From an uncultured Kiloniella sp. (GTDB taxonomy: Bacteria; Pseudomonadota; Alphaproteobacteria; Kiloniellales; Kiloniellaceae), in the NCBI RefSeq assembly GCF_937128705.1, contig NZ_CAKZMP010000372.1, positions 1 through 33,353 of the forward strand: a DNA stretch of 33,353 nt, in the 5' to 3' direction. The stretch's first letter is position 1; each line of letters opens with the position of its first letter. The notes under the pieces are model-generated. The model worked only from the letters and a program-made list of their open reading frames with translations. It was not told the DNA's origin and did no database searches. The position numbers and the translations under genes were made by a program. Below, piece by piece: positions 1 through 7,535 of the stretch.

Positions 1-310
1 CCTTACTCAATTGGCCTTTGCGAATAAAGCCAGCAAGGGCGGCTGTGTAATAAGGGGTGTAACCGCCCAAAATTTCGTATTGATGCTGAAGCTCGTTAAT
101 ATCGACCATGAGTTGGTGGTAGCCTTCACTTTCATAATCGGTACGTTCTGCCATTTGCGTATTAACAGCTTCCATTTTAGCTTCCAATTGCTTAATTTCG
201 GTAAACGCTTCGTAAGCTTCTTCAAGTACAGTTCTGCCTAAAACAAAATCTATATCTTGTTTTAAGAAACCAATTTTTAAATCTTTATCTGATTTCCAAT
301 TTGAGGCCAT
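1..310 (-). CDS. ABC-F family ATPase fragment, 5'-truncated and running off the left edge
   Basis: Reverse-strand frame open from ATG at 310 to the window edge: MASNWKSDKDLKIGFLKQDIDFVLGRTVLEEAYEAFTEIKQLEAKMEAVNTQMAERTDYESEGYHQLMVDINELQHQYEILGGYTPYY... This resembles the region after Walker A in the first ABC domain of Bacteroidota-type ABC-F proteins. No Walker A N-terminus is present upstream; the same frame has TAA just before the ATG. Confidence 0.55.
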   Translation of the reverse strand, partial: MASNWKSDKDLKIGFLKQDIDFVLGRTVLEEAYEAFTEIKQLEAKMEAVNTQMAERTDYESEGYHQLMVDINELQHQYEILGGYTPYYTAALAGFIRKGQLSK

Positions 311-408
311 AGTAAATTATCCAAAAACTTTATCATGTTTAGATTCTCGAATATTATCTGCTATCTATTCCTATGTGTCACAAATAAACACTGACTCAGG
401 GCAGGTAT

Positions 409-1311
409 ATGGATAATCTTTCGGCGATGGGCATCTTTGTGAAGGTGGTGAACGAGGGCAGCTTTTCGGCGGCGGCTCGGGCGGCATCCTTGACGCCTTC
501 TGCGGTGAGCAAGCAGGTTGGGCGGTTGGAAGATCGTCTTGGGGCGCGACTTTTTAATCGCACGACCCGCCATCTTTCCCTGACCGAGGTCGGCAAGGGC
601 TTTTATGAACGTTGTTGCCAGATTTTGGTGGATGTGGAAGAGGCCGAGGATGCGGTGGCAAACCTGCATGCGGCGCCACGTGGAACCCTGAAAATCAATG
701 TGCCTGTGGCTTTTGGGCGTTTGTGGATTACCGGACTTATTCCTGAATTTATGACCCTCTATCCGGAAATCAAACTGGATCTGAACCTACAGGATCGTTT
801 TGTGGATCTGCTTAGCGAAGGCTATGACCTTGCCGTACGCATCGGGGATCTGGAAGATTCCAGCCTGATCGCACGAAAGCTTGCGGCCAATCGCCGTGTG
901 GTCTGTGCCTCGCCGGATTACCTCAAAAACCACGGGGCACCAAAGCACCCGAAAGATTTGGAAAACCATGATTGTCTGATCTATGCCTCCCGCGCTTTTC
1001 GCAACGACTGGCGGTTTGAAGGGCCAGACGGCGCAGAGCTGGTCCATGTCAGTGGTGCCGTAGAAACCAACAACCCCGAAGTGATTATGGATCTGACCTG
1101 CAAGAATATGGGTATCAGTCTGCTACCCCTTTGGCTTGCTGGACCAGCCATCCGCAAAGCCCATATCGTTGAAGTTTTGCCGGATTATCACGTTCCTGAC
1201 AGTGCTATCTACGCTATCTACCCTCCGGGCCGGCATCTGTCCCCCAAAGTTCGTGTCTTCGTTGACTTCATGGTGGAAAAATTCAACTTGCCCGAAAACC
1301 ACTTTATCTAA
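409..1311 (+). CDS. LysR family transcriptional regulator
   Basis: N-terminal wHTH MDNLSAMGIFVKVVNEGSFSAAARAASLTPSAVSKQVGRLEDRLGARLFNRTTRHLSLTEVG plus a LysR substrate-binding domain. Confidence 0.95.
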   Translation: MDNLSAMGIFVKVVNEGSFSAAARAASLTPSAVSKQVGRLEDRLGARLFNRTTRHLSLTEVGKGFYERCCQILVDVEEAEDAVANLHAAPRGTLKINVPVAFGRLWITGLIPEFMTLYPEIKLDLNLQDRFVDLLSEGYDLAVRIGDLEDSSLIARKLAANRRVVCASPDYLKNHGAPKHPKDLENHDCLIYASRAFRNDWRFEGPDGAELVHVSGAVETNNPEVIMDLTCKNMGISLLPLWLAGPAIRKAHIVEVLPDYHVPDSAIYAIYPPGRHLSPKVRVFVDFMVEKFNLPENHFI

Positions 1312-1374
1312 GGGGCATTGCCCCTTTCTTTGTTGGCGCTTTGTTCTAAACTCCAATAGAGTTGGTAAGGCACT

Positions 1375-1491
1375 AACCAAATCATATCTTGGTTTGGCAA
1401 GTCCGCCAGAAATTATAAGTGGACGCCCGCAGCGTAGCGAGGATCAGCATGCGCGGCGATTGAACGCAATACGCTTTCTTGAGAAGCGGTA
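1375..1491 (+). repeat. Structured intergenic repeat, copy A
   Basis: Shares GGCAAGTC...CGCCCG...CGAGGATCAGCATGCGCGGCG-ATTGAACGCAATACGC..TCTTGAG..G with 3332-3436. Contains hairpins AACCAA-8-TTGGTT, GGCG..TTG-AACG-CAA..CGCT and GCTTT..GAAGC. Confidence 0.75.
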
Positions 1492-1543
1492 TGAATCTTC
1501 TCAGTGGCGTTTGAACGTAACTAAAAAAGGAACTCTCCCTCCC

Positions 1544-2179
1544 ATGGATACCCTCAGTGTTCTCTCTACTATTGCTCTGGTGAATATCATGGGCTGGCTA
1601 TCACCGGGACCAAACATGTTTGCGATGATGAGTGCGTCACTCAGTCAGGGAAGGCGTCACGGTGTGCTGACGGGCTTAGGCATTTCGCTGGCGAGTTTTA
1701 TTTGGGCAATATTGGCTGTTCTCGGTGTGATTGCCCTGTTTGATCTTTTCCCCCAAGTGGTACTTGGTCTCAGATTGATGGGGGCGGGCTATTTGCTCTG
1801 GTTGGGGTTCAAGGCCTTTAGAAGTGACTTCACGATGTCAAATGGGGATATGTCACTCTACCACTCTGATCATTCTGGTTTTAAAGCTTTCCGGTCCGGC
1901 TTCATAATCTGTGCAACAAATCCCAAGGCGGCTTTGTTCTTTGGCTCGGTCCTGACGGCGTTTGTGCCAGCCAATGCCTCAAACGAACTGCTGATAGAAA
2001 TCCTTATGGTCTGTCTTGTGTTCGGTGTGTCCGGCCATACGATTACGGCGACTGTTTTTTCTACGGACTTTGTTGTTCAGAAGTTTGTTGCAGCGCGGCG
2101 ACAGATTACGGGTGTCTTTGGCGCAACTTTTACTCTACTCGGCGTTGGCGCAGCCTATGATGCCATAAGGCGGTTTTGA
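1544..2179 (+). CDS. LysE family translocator (amino acid exporter)
   Basis: MDTLSVLSTIALVNIMGWLSPGPNMFAMMSASLSQGRRHGVLTGLG...NPKAALFFGS, typical LysE/RhtB motifs. Start taken at the internal ATG 1544 rather than ORF-track start 1136, which overlaps the upstream LysR gene and repeat A. Confidence 0.9.
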   Translation: MDTLSVLSTIALVNIMGWLSPGPNMFAMMSASLSQGRRHGVLTGLGISLASFIWAILAVLGVIALFDLFPQVVLGLRLMGAGYLLWLGFKAFRSDFTMSNGDMSLYHSDHSGFKAFRSGFIICATNPKAALFFGSVLTAFVPANASNELLIEILMVCLVFGVSGHTITATVFSTDFVVQKFVAARRQITGVFGATFTLLGVGAAYDAIRRF

Positions 2180-2742
2180 TGAAACTCCCAACGAATACGG
2201 CGCTTGTTATTATTGATGTGCAACAAGCTATTGATGAAGCTTTCTGGTCTCAGCATGGGCCACGAAATAATCCCGCAGCGGAACAAAACATGTCGACTGT
2301 GCTGAAGCACTGGCGCGATACCAAGCGTCCTGTGTTTCATATCCGACACGATAGCGTAAATGCTGATTCTACCTATGCACCGGGATCGGCAACTCATGCC
2401 TTTAAGCCTGAGGTTATGCCTCTATCCGGTGAAGTGGTGATTGGCAAAGCGGCGAACTCTGCTTTCATTGATACAGCGCTTGAACAAACGTTCCGGGATC
2501 AGGGAATTGATCATGTTGTGATAATGGGCGTGATTACCAACAATTCTGTTGAGGCAACAGTGCGTCATGCTGGTAATCTTGGTTTTACCACCTATCTGAT
2601 AGAGAACGCCTGTTTTACCTTTGCCTTTCCAGATTATAGCGGCATCCTGCGATCAGCGCAGGAGGTCCACGATATGTCACTTGCGAATATGGATGGTGAA
2701 TATTGTCAGGTCATCGATACGGCGCAGGTATTAGAAATCTAG
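2179..2742 (+). CDS. Isochorismatase family (cysteine hydrolase) protein
   Basis: MKLPTNTALVIIDVQQAIDEAFW...GVITNNSVEATVRHAGNLGFTTYLIENACFTF. Catalytic cysteine position appears substituted (VITNNSVEAT). ATG overlaps the lysE-like stop by 1 nt (TGATG). Confidence 0.88.
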   Translation: MKLPTNTALVIIDVQQAIDEAFWSQHGPRNNPAAEQNMSTVLKHWRDTKRPVFHIRHDSVNADSTYAPGSATHAFKPEVMPLSGEVVIGKAANSAFIDTALEQTFRDQGIDHVVIMGVITNNSVEATVRHAGNLGFTTYLIENACFTFAFPDYSGILRSAQEVHDMSLANMDGEYCQVIDTAQVLEI

Positions 2743-2807
2743 GCACAAGCCTTTTGGCCAACCAAAAAGTTAAGTTAAACAACTATAAAAAATAAAGCGG
2801 GGGAGCT

Positions 2808-3293
2808 ATGAAAAACTACCTGATCAAAAAGCACGAAATCGAACAGATGCAGGGTACGGAAAAAGAGCATTTTCTCAATCCAAATGCATTACGCACAAAC
2901 AAGTCTCTTGGCGATCTAACAGGCCTGACGGGTCTTGGCTTTCATATCATCGAAGTCGAACCGGGTCGGGAGACAACGGAATATCACGTACATTACCACG
3001 AAGATGAATGTGTCTATGTTCTGTCTGGCACCGCCACGGCCTATATCGGCGATGAAGAATACCAGATCAACGAAGGTGATTTTATCGGCTACCGCGCTGG
3101 TGGTGAGGCCCATGGTATAACCAATACAGGCACAGAAACCCTGAAGTGCATCGTTGTGGGTCAACGGCTCGCCTTTGATATGGCTGATTATCCTCACAAG
3201 GATAAACGGATCTTCCGCGAAGACGGCAAACCATGGCAGTTGGTTGATAAAGAAAACATCGAAACCCCCACCGGCCCCGTCGGTAAGAAGTAA
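2808..3293 (+). CDS. Cupin domain protein
   Basis: VEPGRETTEYHVHYHEDECVYVLSGTATAYIGDEEYQINEGDFIGYRAGGEAHGITNTG, cupin motifs 1 and 2. Confidence 0.9.
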   Translation: MKNYLIKKHEIEQMQGTEKEHFLNPNALRTNKSLGDLTGLTGLGFHIIEVEPGRETTEYHVHYHEDECVYVLSGTATAYIGDEEYQINEGDFIGYRAGGEAHGITNTGTETLKCIVVGQRLAFDMADYPHKDKRIFREDGKPWQLVDKENIETPTGPVGKK

Positions 3294-3331
3294 CAATCTT
3301 GATTGTTTCTAATTAGATCTGGATACTCCAT

Positions 3332-3436
3332 CCAAATTGCTTTCTGCAATTTGGCAAGTCTGACTGGGCGCCCGAGTTGATACGAGGATAAGCATGCGCG
3401 GCGTTTGAGCGCAATACGCCCTCTTGAGGGGTGGTA
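3332..3436 (+). repeat. Structured intergenic repeat, copy B
   Basis: CCAAATTGC-TTTCT-GCAATTTGG perfect 9-bp hairpin, then CAAGTC...GCGCCCGAGTTGATACGAGGATAAGCATGCGCGGCGTTTGAGCGCAATACGCCCTCTTGAGGGGTGGTA. Homologous to 1375-1491. Confidence 0.75.
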
Positions 3437-3486
3437 CTAATTCTAAAATATTTTCTTATCGCGGGAATAAAATGCGTTCTGCGTTG

Positions 3487-3530
3487 TAACCCTGACAGGA
3501 CAAGGATTCCCAATGTCCTGTCAGGGTTAT
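3487..3530 (+). terminator. Strong hairpin with T-rich 3' flank, likely Rho-independent terminator
   Basis: TAACCCTGACAGGACA (3487-3502) / TGTCCTGTCAGGGTTA (3514-3529): 16-bp perfect inverted repeat, 11-nt loop, followed by TTTATTTTT. Confidence 0.8.
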
Positions 3531-3560
3531 TTATTTTTACCGCATAAGGAACAGTCGGGT

Positions 3561-4454
3561 ATGTATTACGACCACAACTTTAAGACATTATCACTTACAA
3601 AAAATGGTTTTTCAAAAGGCACATTTTTAAGCACGTTATTTTTGGTTGGTGCGCTTGCGGCTTCAGGAACAGCCGAAGCATCGGGAAGCCTGTTTCAGAA
3701 GCTTAAAAACAATTTGGAAAATGAAGCCACCGAAGAAGCGACCAAGCTACTCGGAACCGCGAAAAAAGAAGTTATAACCGAGACAACCAAGAAAAGTGTA
3801 GCTCAATCAACTACGTCAACTTCCACTGAGGTGGCAGCGGCAGGACAGACGCCTGAGCTGGGGACACCGTCTGCTGATCTGATCAGTATGACTAAATGTA
3901 CGGATTTGAAACCGGAAAATATCACCATCGGAACGCTGGGGGACTATACGTTTCAAAAGGGCTTTAGCAATGAAAAGAGATCTGGATTAGTCAATCGTCG
4001 CACAGGGGCTTTGAGTAATGGTTGTATTCTGCCGTCGCTCAATTCCCGCGAGATTGCTTATATGGAAGTTGACGAAAAATCCTTCGATGCTTTGGGCAGT
4101 TCCAATGATTGGGAAATGCAGTGCATTAAATCAGGTAATCCGGGTGCGGGTGTTGTGGGGGCGAGTGAGCCAAAAACCGAATACCCTTACACCGTGAACG
4201 TGCTAAGTGGTAAAGACATGATGCTTCATTGCGGTAATTCAGAAAATGTTGCGGAATGTGCTGAGGGCAGTAACAGTAGCCGCAGTTCTGCGTGGAAGAA
4301 AAATTTGGACGGGCGTGGCAAAACAATGCTGAGCGTCATGGCCAATACCAGTACGCTTGCTCCGGCACAGGGTGAAAAGCTCTACTGCCAATACTATAAC
4401 AAAAAATCTGGTAATAGCCTTTTTGCTTTTGAATATCTAAGGCTGCAAAACTAA
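3561..4454 (+). CDS. Hypothetical secreted (signal peptide-bearing) protein
   Basis: MYYDHNFKTLSLTKNGFSKGTFLSTLFLVGALAASGTAEASGSLFQKLKNN..., signal-peptide-like N-terminus. ORF-track start 3513 lies inside the terminator hairpin, so 3561 is preferred. Confidence 0.7.
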   Translation: MYYDHNFKTLSLTKNGFSKGTFLSTLFLVGALAASGTAEASGSLFQKLKNNLENEATEEATKLLGTAKKEVITETTKKSVAQSTTSTSTEVAAAGQTPELGTPSADLISMTKCTDLKPENITIGTLGDYTFQKGFSNEKRSGLVNRRTGALSNGCILPSLNSREIAYMEVDEKSFDALGSSNDWEMQCIKSGNPGAGVVGASEPKTEYPYTVNVLSGKDMMLHCGNSENVAECAEGSNSSRSSAWKKNLDGRGKTMLSVMANTSTLAPAQGEKLYCQYYNKKSGNSLFAFEYLRLQN

Positions 4455-4482
4455 AACCTGATTTACTAACGAGCTGAATATG

Positions 4483-4519
4483 AAAAGGGTTTTGATATTT
4501 GTTTATCAGAGCCCTTTTT
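4483..4519 (+). terminator. Rho-independent terminator of the secreted-protein gene
   Basis: AAAAGGG TTT TGATA ... TATCA GAG CCCTTTTT stem-loop about 30 nt after the stop codon, ending in a T-run. Confidence 0.7.
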
Positions 4520-4573
4520 ATGGGATGACTAAAGAACGAGCTAATAGGGTATGAGAGTTATCGCGCAAGCTTT

Positions 4574-5440
4574 TTAATTGTTGCTATAACGTCCCCATTG
4601 TCCGGGGCTGATGCCATAAGCCTTTTTAAAATGACGATTTAGGTGGCTTTGATCGGCAAAACCAACAGTGAAAGCGACATCGGCAAGGGGCTGTGCTTCT
4701 TCGATCAACTTACGGGCAAATTCCAAGCGACGCATAAGTAAAAATCGGTGTGGGCTTGTACCAAATGCGCGTCTGAAATGGCGCGAAAGGGTAAAGCGGT
4801 CCATATCCGTTACCTTTTCCAATTCCTCAGAATGCACATTGCGGCAAGCATTCTCATAGAGAAAATCTTTGGCTTTATCGACTGCGGCGTTATTTGTTTT
4901 AAGGGGCGAAGGTTTTGGGCCTTTGGCGTGCCGGACAAGACAATGGGCAACTTGACTGATCGTATCGTCTCTTGCCAAGTCGCTCAGGTTATTTTCAAGC
5001 TCACCCAAGGCCGTAACCATAGCTGTTTGTAAGTCTGGGTCATCAAGAATAGGAGTCTCGACAAAGGGGAGGGTAATGAAGTTTTCTCCCAATGCCTCAC
5101 GAATCAAAGATGGTTCGAGATAAAGCATGCGATACAGTAGTCCTTCGTCAGTCCCGGACCCACCATCGTGCAATTCATCTGGGTGGAGCACGATAATCTG
5201 CCCCGGCTGACTGTACCGTCGATCCCCGCGATAGCCAAAGGCTTGGATGCCTTGCATCGTTAGACCTAATGCATAGGTGTCATGGCGATGTGGCTCGAAA
5301 AAATCGCCAACAAAACGCGCTTGGATGCGGGACAAACCAGACACGACAGGTGCCGAGATTATTTGCGCAGATGCAGAAGATTTGCACGAACGTTCAAGAC
5401 GTAGATTTATACTTTCATTTATCTGGTTGTCTTTGTTCAC
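4574..5440 (-). CDS. AraC family transcriptional regulator
   Basis: N-terminal AraC_binding cupin (FEPHRHDTYALGLTMQGIQAFGYRG) and C-terminal double HTH (LEKVTDMDRFTLSRHFRRAFGTSPHRFLLMRRLEFARKLI...DVAFTVGFADQSHLNRHFKKAYGISPGQW). GTG start at 5440. Confidence 0.93.
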   Translation of the reverse strand: MNKDNQINESINLRLERSCKSSASAQIISAPVVSGLSRIQARFVGDFFEPHRHDTYALGLTMQGIQAFGYRGDRRYSQPGQIIVLHPDELHDGGSGTDEGLLYRMLYLEPSLIREALGENFITLPFVETPILDDPDLQTAMVTALGELENNLSDLARDDTISQVAHCLVRHAKGPKPSPLKTNNAAVDKAKDFLYENACRNVHSEELEKVTDMDRFTLSRHFRRAFGTSPHRFLLMRRLEFARKLIEEAQPLADVAFTVGFADQSHLNRHFKKAYGISPGQWGRYSNN

Positions 5441-5469
5441 ATCAAGAACCTTGAATCAGAGAGACCATT

Positions 5470-5877
5470 ATGTTTGATACTAAAATTGCTGTTGTTTTGC
5501 GAGATGATTTACAAACCTGGCAGGCTTTGAACGTTACCGCGTTTCTAAGTGGCGGGCTTGCGGGCGAAAACCAGACGATCATTGGCGAGGCATATCGTGA
5601 TCGGATGGGGAATAACTATAACGCCCTGATCCGCCAGCCGATTATTGTTTTATCTGCTTGTGAAAACACCATACAAAAAATCCATCAGCGATCACTTACA
5701 CGCGGCGTTAAATCCTCGCTTTATATTGAAGAAATGTTCTCGACGGGTCATGACGCCGCTAATCGTGCTGTTTTTGCAGAATATGACCCTGAAGATGCCA
5801 AAGTAGTGGGGATCGCCCTACACAGTGATAAAAAGATCGTCGATAAAATTACTAAAGGCGCAAAAATGTACGGTTAG
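5470..5877 (+). CDS. DUF2000 family protein
   Basis: MFDTKIAVVLRDDLQTWQALNVTAFLSGGLAG...ENTIQKIHQRSLTRGVKSSLYIEEMFSTGHDAANRAVF. Divergent from the AraC gene. Confidence 0.8.
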   Translation: MFDTKIAVVLRDDLQTWQALNVTAFLSGGLAGENQTIIGEAYRDRMGNNYNALIRQPIIVLSACENTIQKIHQRSLTRGVKSSLYIEEMFSTGHDAANRAVFAEYDPEDAKVVGIALHSDKKIVDKITKGAKMYG

Positions 5878-5941
5878 ATAAAAATGTGTGCGTAGATACT
5901 GGCATGAAGTGATCGCTTCAAAATCAACGATTACTTTGTAT

Positions 5942-5975
5942 TTGTCAGTTCTTTGTCAGCTTAAAACGATAATGT
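5942..5975 (+). promoter_or_regulatory. Candidate PhoB box with downstream -10
   Basis: TTGTCAG-TTCT-TTGTCAG (7+4+7, 5942-5959), then 10 nt, then TAATGT (5970-5975). Located about 54 nt upstream of ATG 6013. Confidence 0.4.
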
Positions 5976-6012
5976 CTTTTCAGTTTGTTCCTAAAAGCAG
6001 AGGACGCAGAAA

Positions 6013-6396
6013 ATGAGGGGCATGAACCGTTGGGCTGGCCTGTTATCCTTGGGGGTCACAGTTGTTTTCTTGAATGGATGTAGTAACACAGGTGCAGATT
6101 ATCGGCCGATAGTTGATGGTGGTGACAGTGCAGTATATGAAAGCGATTTGAGTGAATGTGCCGCAGTTGCGGACCAGCGCGGGTACCTAAACGGAGATGT
6201 TCAAAATGCCGCCCTACTTGGCACTGGTCTTGGTGCAATTGTCGGTGGATTGAGTGATGGCTGGGGTGGGGCCTTGGTTGGCGGTGTTATTGGCGCGGCG
6301 GGTGGTGCCGGGGCCGAGGCTTGGGATACACAAGACGAACGTAAGCAAATTGTAAAGAACTGTATGAAGGGGCGTGGCCATAACGTTGTTGGCTAA
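6013..6396 (+). CDS. Glycine-zipper lipoprotein
   Basis: Lipobox VVFLNGC-SNTG; glycine-rich LGTGLGAIVGGLSDGWGGALVGGVIGAAGGAGAEA. Confidence 0.8.
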   Translation: MRGMNRWAGLLSLGVTVVFLNGCSNTGADYRPIVDGGDSAVYESDLSECAAVADQRGYLNGDVQNAALLGTGLGAIVGGLSDGWGGALVGGVIGAAGGAGAEAWDTQDERKQIVKNCMKGRGHNVVG

Positions 6397-6477
6397 ACCT
6401 TCATCCCTTCTCGGGCTCTTTTGGAGATACTGTATTACCTCGAGCAGTGTTATTCTGGCAGGCTAAATTGTGGTGTT

Positions 6478-7371
6478 TCAGTTTTCCCCCTGAAACAGGT
6501 GTCGATCTCCCGTAGCTGCGTTTGCCAGATGATCTAAAAGGGCCCGAACCCGAGCGTTTTTTTGTAAATCTTTATGGGTTACCAACCAAAGTTCTCCTTC
6601 TACATCTGGTAGCGGGGAAAAGACGGGAACTAATTCATGCCAATTTTGTCCCATTAAGCAGGGTAAAAGGATAAGATTATGACTATTGATTGCGAGTTGG
6701 GCGTTGGTCAGCATACTACTGCTTTCATACGCAATATGAACATCGGGAATAGTTTTGCGTAACCAGTCTGTTGTTTGTTGGGCGAGTGGGCCGCCTGTCC
6801 ATGCAATAAAGGACTTTTCACTAAGGTCGCTTAATCTTTGAATTTGTCCTGATTCATAATGAGTGCTGGATCCATATATTCCCCATTTCAAAGTCGACAG
6901 CTTTCGACCTATCAAGCTTTCTTCTGTGGGCCGCGCGGGACGGAGTGCAATATCTGCTTCGCGTTCTGTCAGGCTCAGGCGCTGGTTATCGCTGATAATT
7001 TCGATATATAAACCGGGGTATTTTTCCGCAAACGGGGGAATGTGTCGACTTAAGAAAGAGGCGGCGAGGCTTTCTGTGGACGTGATTCGCAATCTTCCCG
7101 TAAGTTTTTGATCTTTGCCTGTTAAGGCACGTTCGGCACTGAACGTTTCCTGTTCAATGCGTTCCGCAGCAATGATTATTTCTCTGCCCGCTTCGGTTGG
7201 AACATATCCGTGGCGATGCCTTTCAAAAAGCTTCAGGTTGTAAATAGTTTCGATTTTTTCTAATCGCCTGAAGACAGTAGATGTGTTGACTTTCAGATGT
7301 TTTGCCGCGCTAGGAATGTTCCCCGCGCGAGAAATAGCTAACACATATTGGTAATCATTCCAGGAAATCAT
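6478..7371 (-). CDS. LysR family transcriptional regulator
   Basis: MISWNDYQYVLAISRAGNIPSAAKHLKVNTSTVFRRLEKIETIYNLKLFERHRHGYVPTEAGREI plus substrate-binding domain. Confidence 0.93.
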   Translation of the reverse strand: MISWNDYQYVLAISRAGNIPSAAKHLKVNTSTVFRRLEKIETIYNLKLFERHRHGYVPTEAGREIIIAAERIEQETFSAERALTGKDQKLTGRLRITSTESLAASFLSRHIPPFAEKYPGLYIEIISDNQRLSLTEREADIALRPARPTEESLIGRKLSTLKWGIYGSSTHYESGQIQRLSDLSEKSFIAWTGGPLAQQTTDWLRKTIPDVHIAYESSSMLTNAQLAINSHNLILLPCLMGQNWHELVPVFSPLPDVEGELWLVTHKDLQKNARVRALLDHLANAATGDRHLFQGEN

Positions 7372-7473
7372 AGTTGCTTTTTCGCAAGTTAAAATCGCAA
7401 AGTTACAACTTTTATCTCATAAATGCATGTGGTTTTCTAGTGTTATGTGACGGATAAAGGCTTGGTTATTGAC

Positions 7474-7523
7474 GGTTATAAACCACGAAAACCTGATTCC
7501 TCAGCAAGTTTATAACGGTTATA
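7474..7523. promoter_or_regulatory. Two palindromic motifs, candidate operator
   Basis: GGTTATAAACC (7474-7484) and TATAACGGTTATA (7511-7523), sharing GGTTATA, in the divergent LysR/oxidoreductase intergenic region. Confidence 0.4.
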
Positions 7524-7535
7524 GGGAATCTAGAA

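Noticed and set aside
1-80. The string GGYTPYYTAALAGFI near the left edge looks slightly like a DNA N6-methyltransferase N-terminus (YTP..A.FI).
   Set aside because: It is in frame with the ABC-F-like segment and can equally align with the ABC-F stretch GGYx..TAAxLAGxxF..xQLS; no methylase catalytic motif is visible.
1136-1543. N-terminal extension of the LysE ORF in the ORF track.
   Set aside because: Overlaps the LysR gene in another frame and repeat A; LysE homology begins at ATG 1544.
1800-1910. GFKAFRS repeated twice in the LysE protein, possible internal duplication.
   Set aside because: Nucleotide sequences differ and each copy fits a normal position in LysE-family alignments; likely coincidence.
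3513-3560. ORF-track start for the secreted protein.
   Set aside because: The start codon lies within the right arm of the terminator hairpin; a signal-peptide-compatible start exists at 3561.
6474-6497. TGTTTCAG/CTGAAACA inverted repeat at the end of the LysR gene.
   Set aside because: Only 8 bp and no T-run; too weak to call as a terminator.
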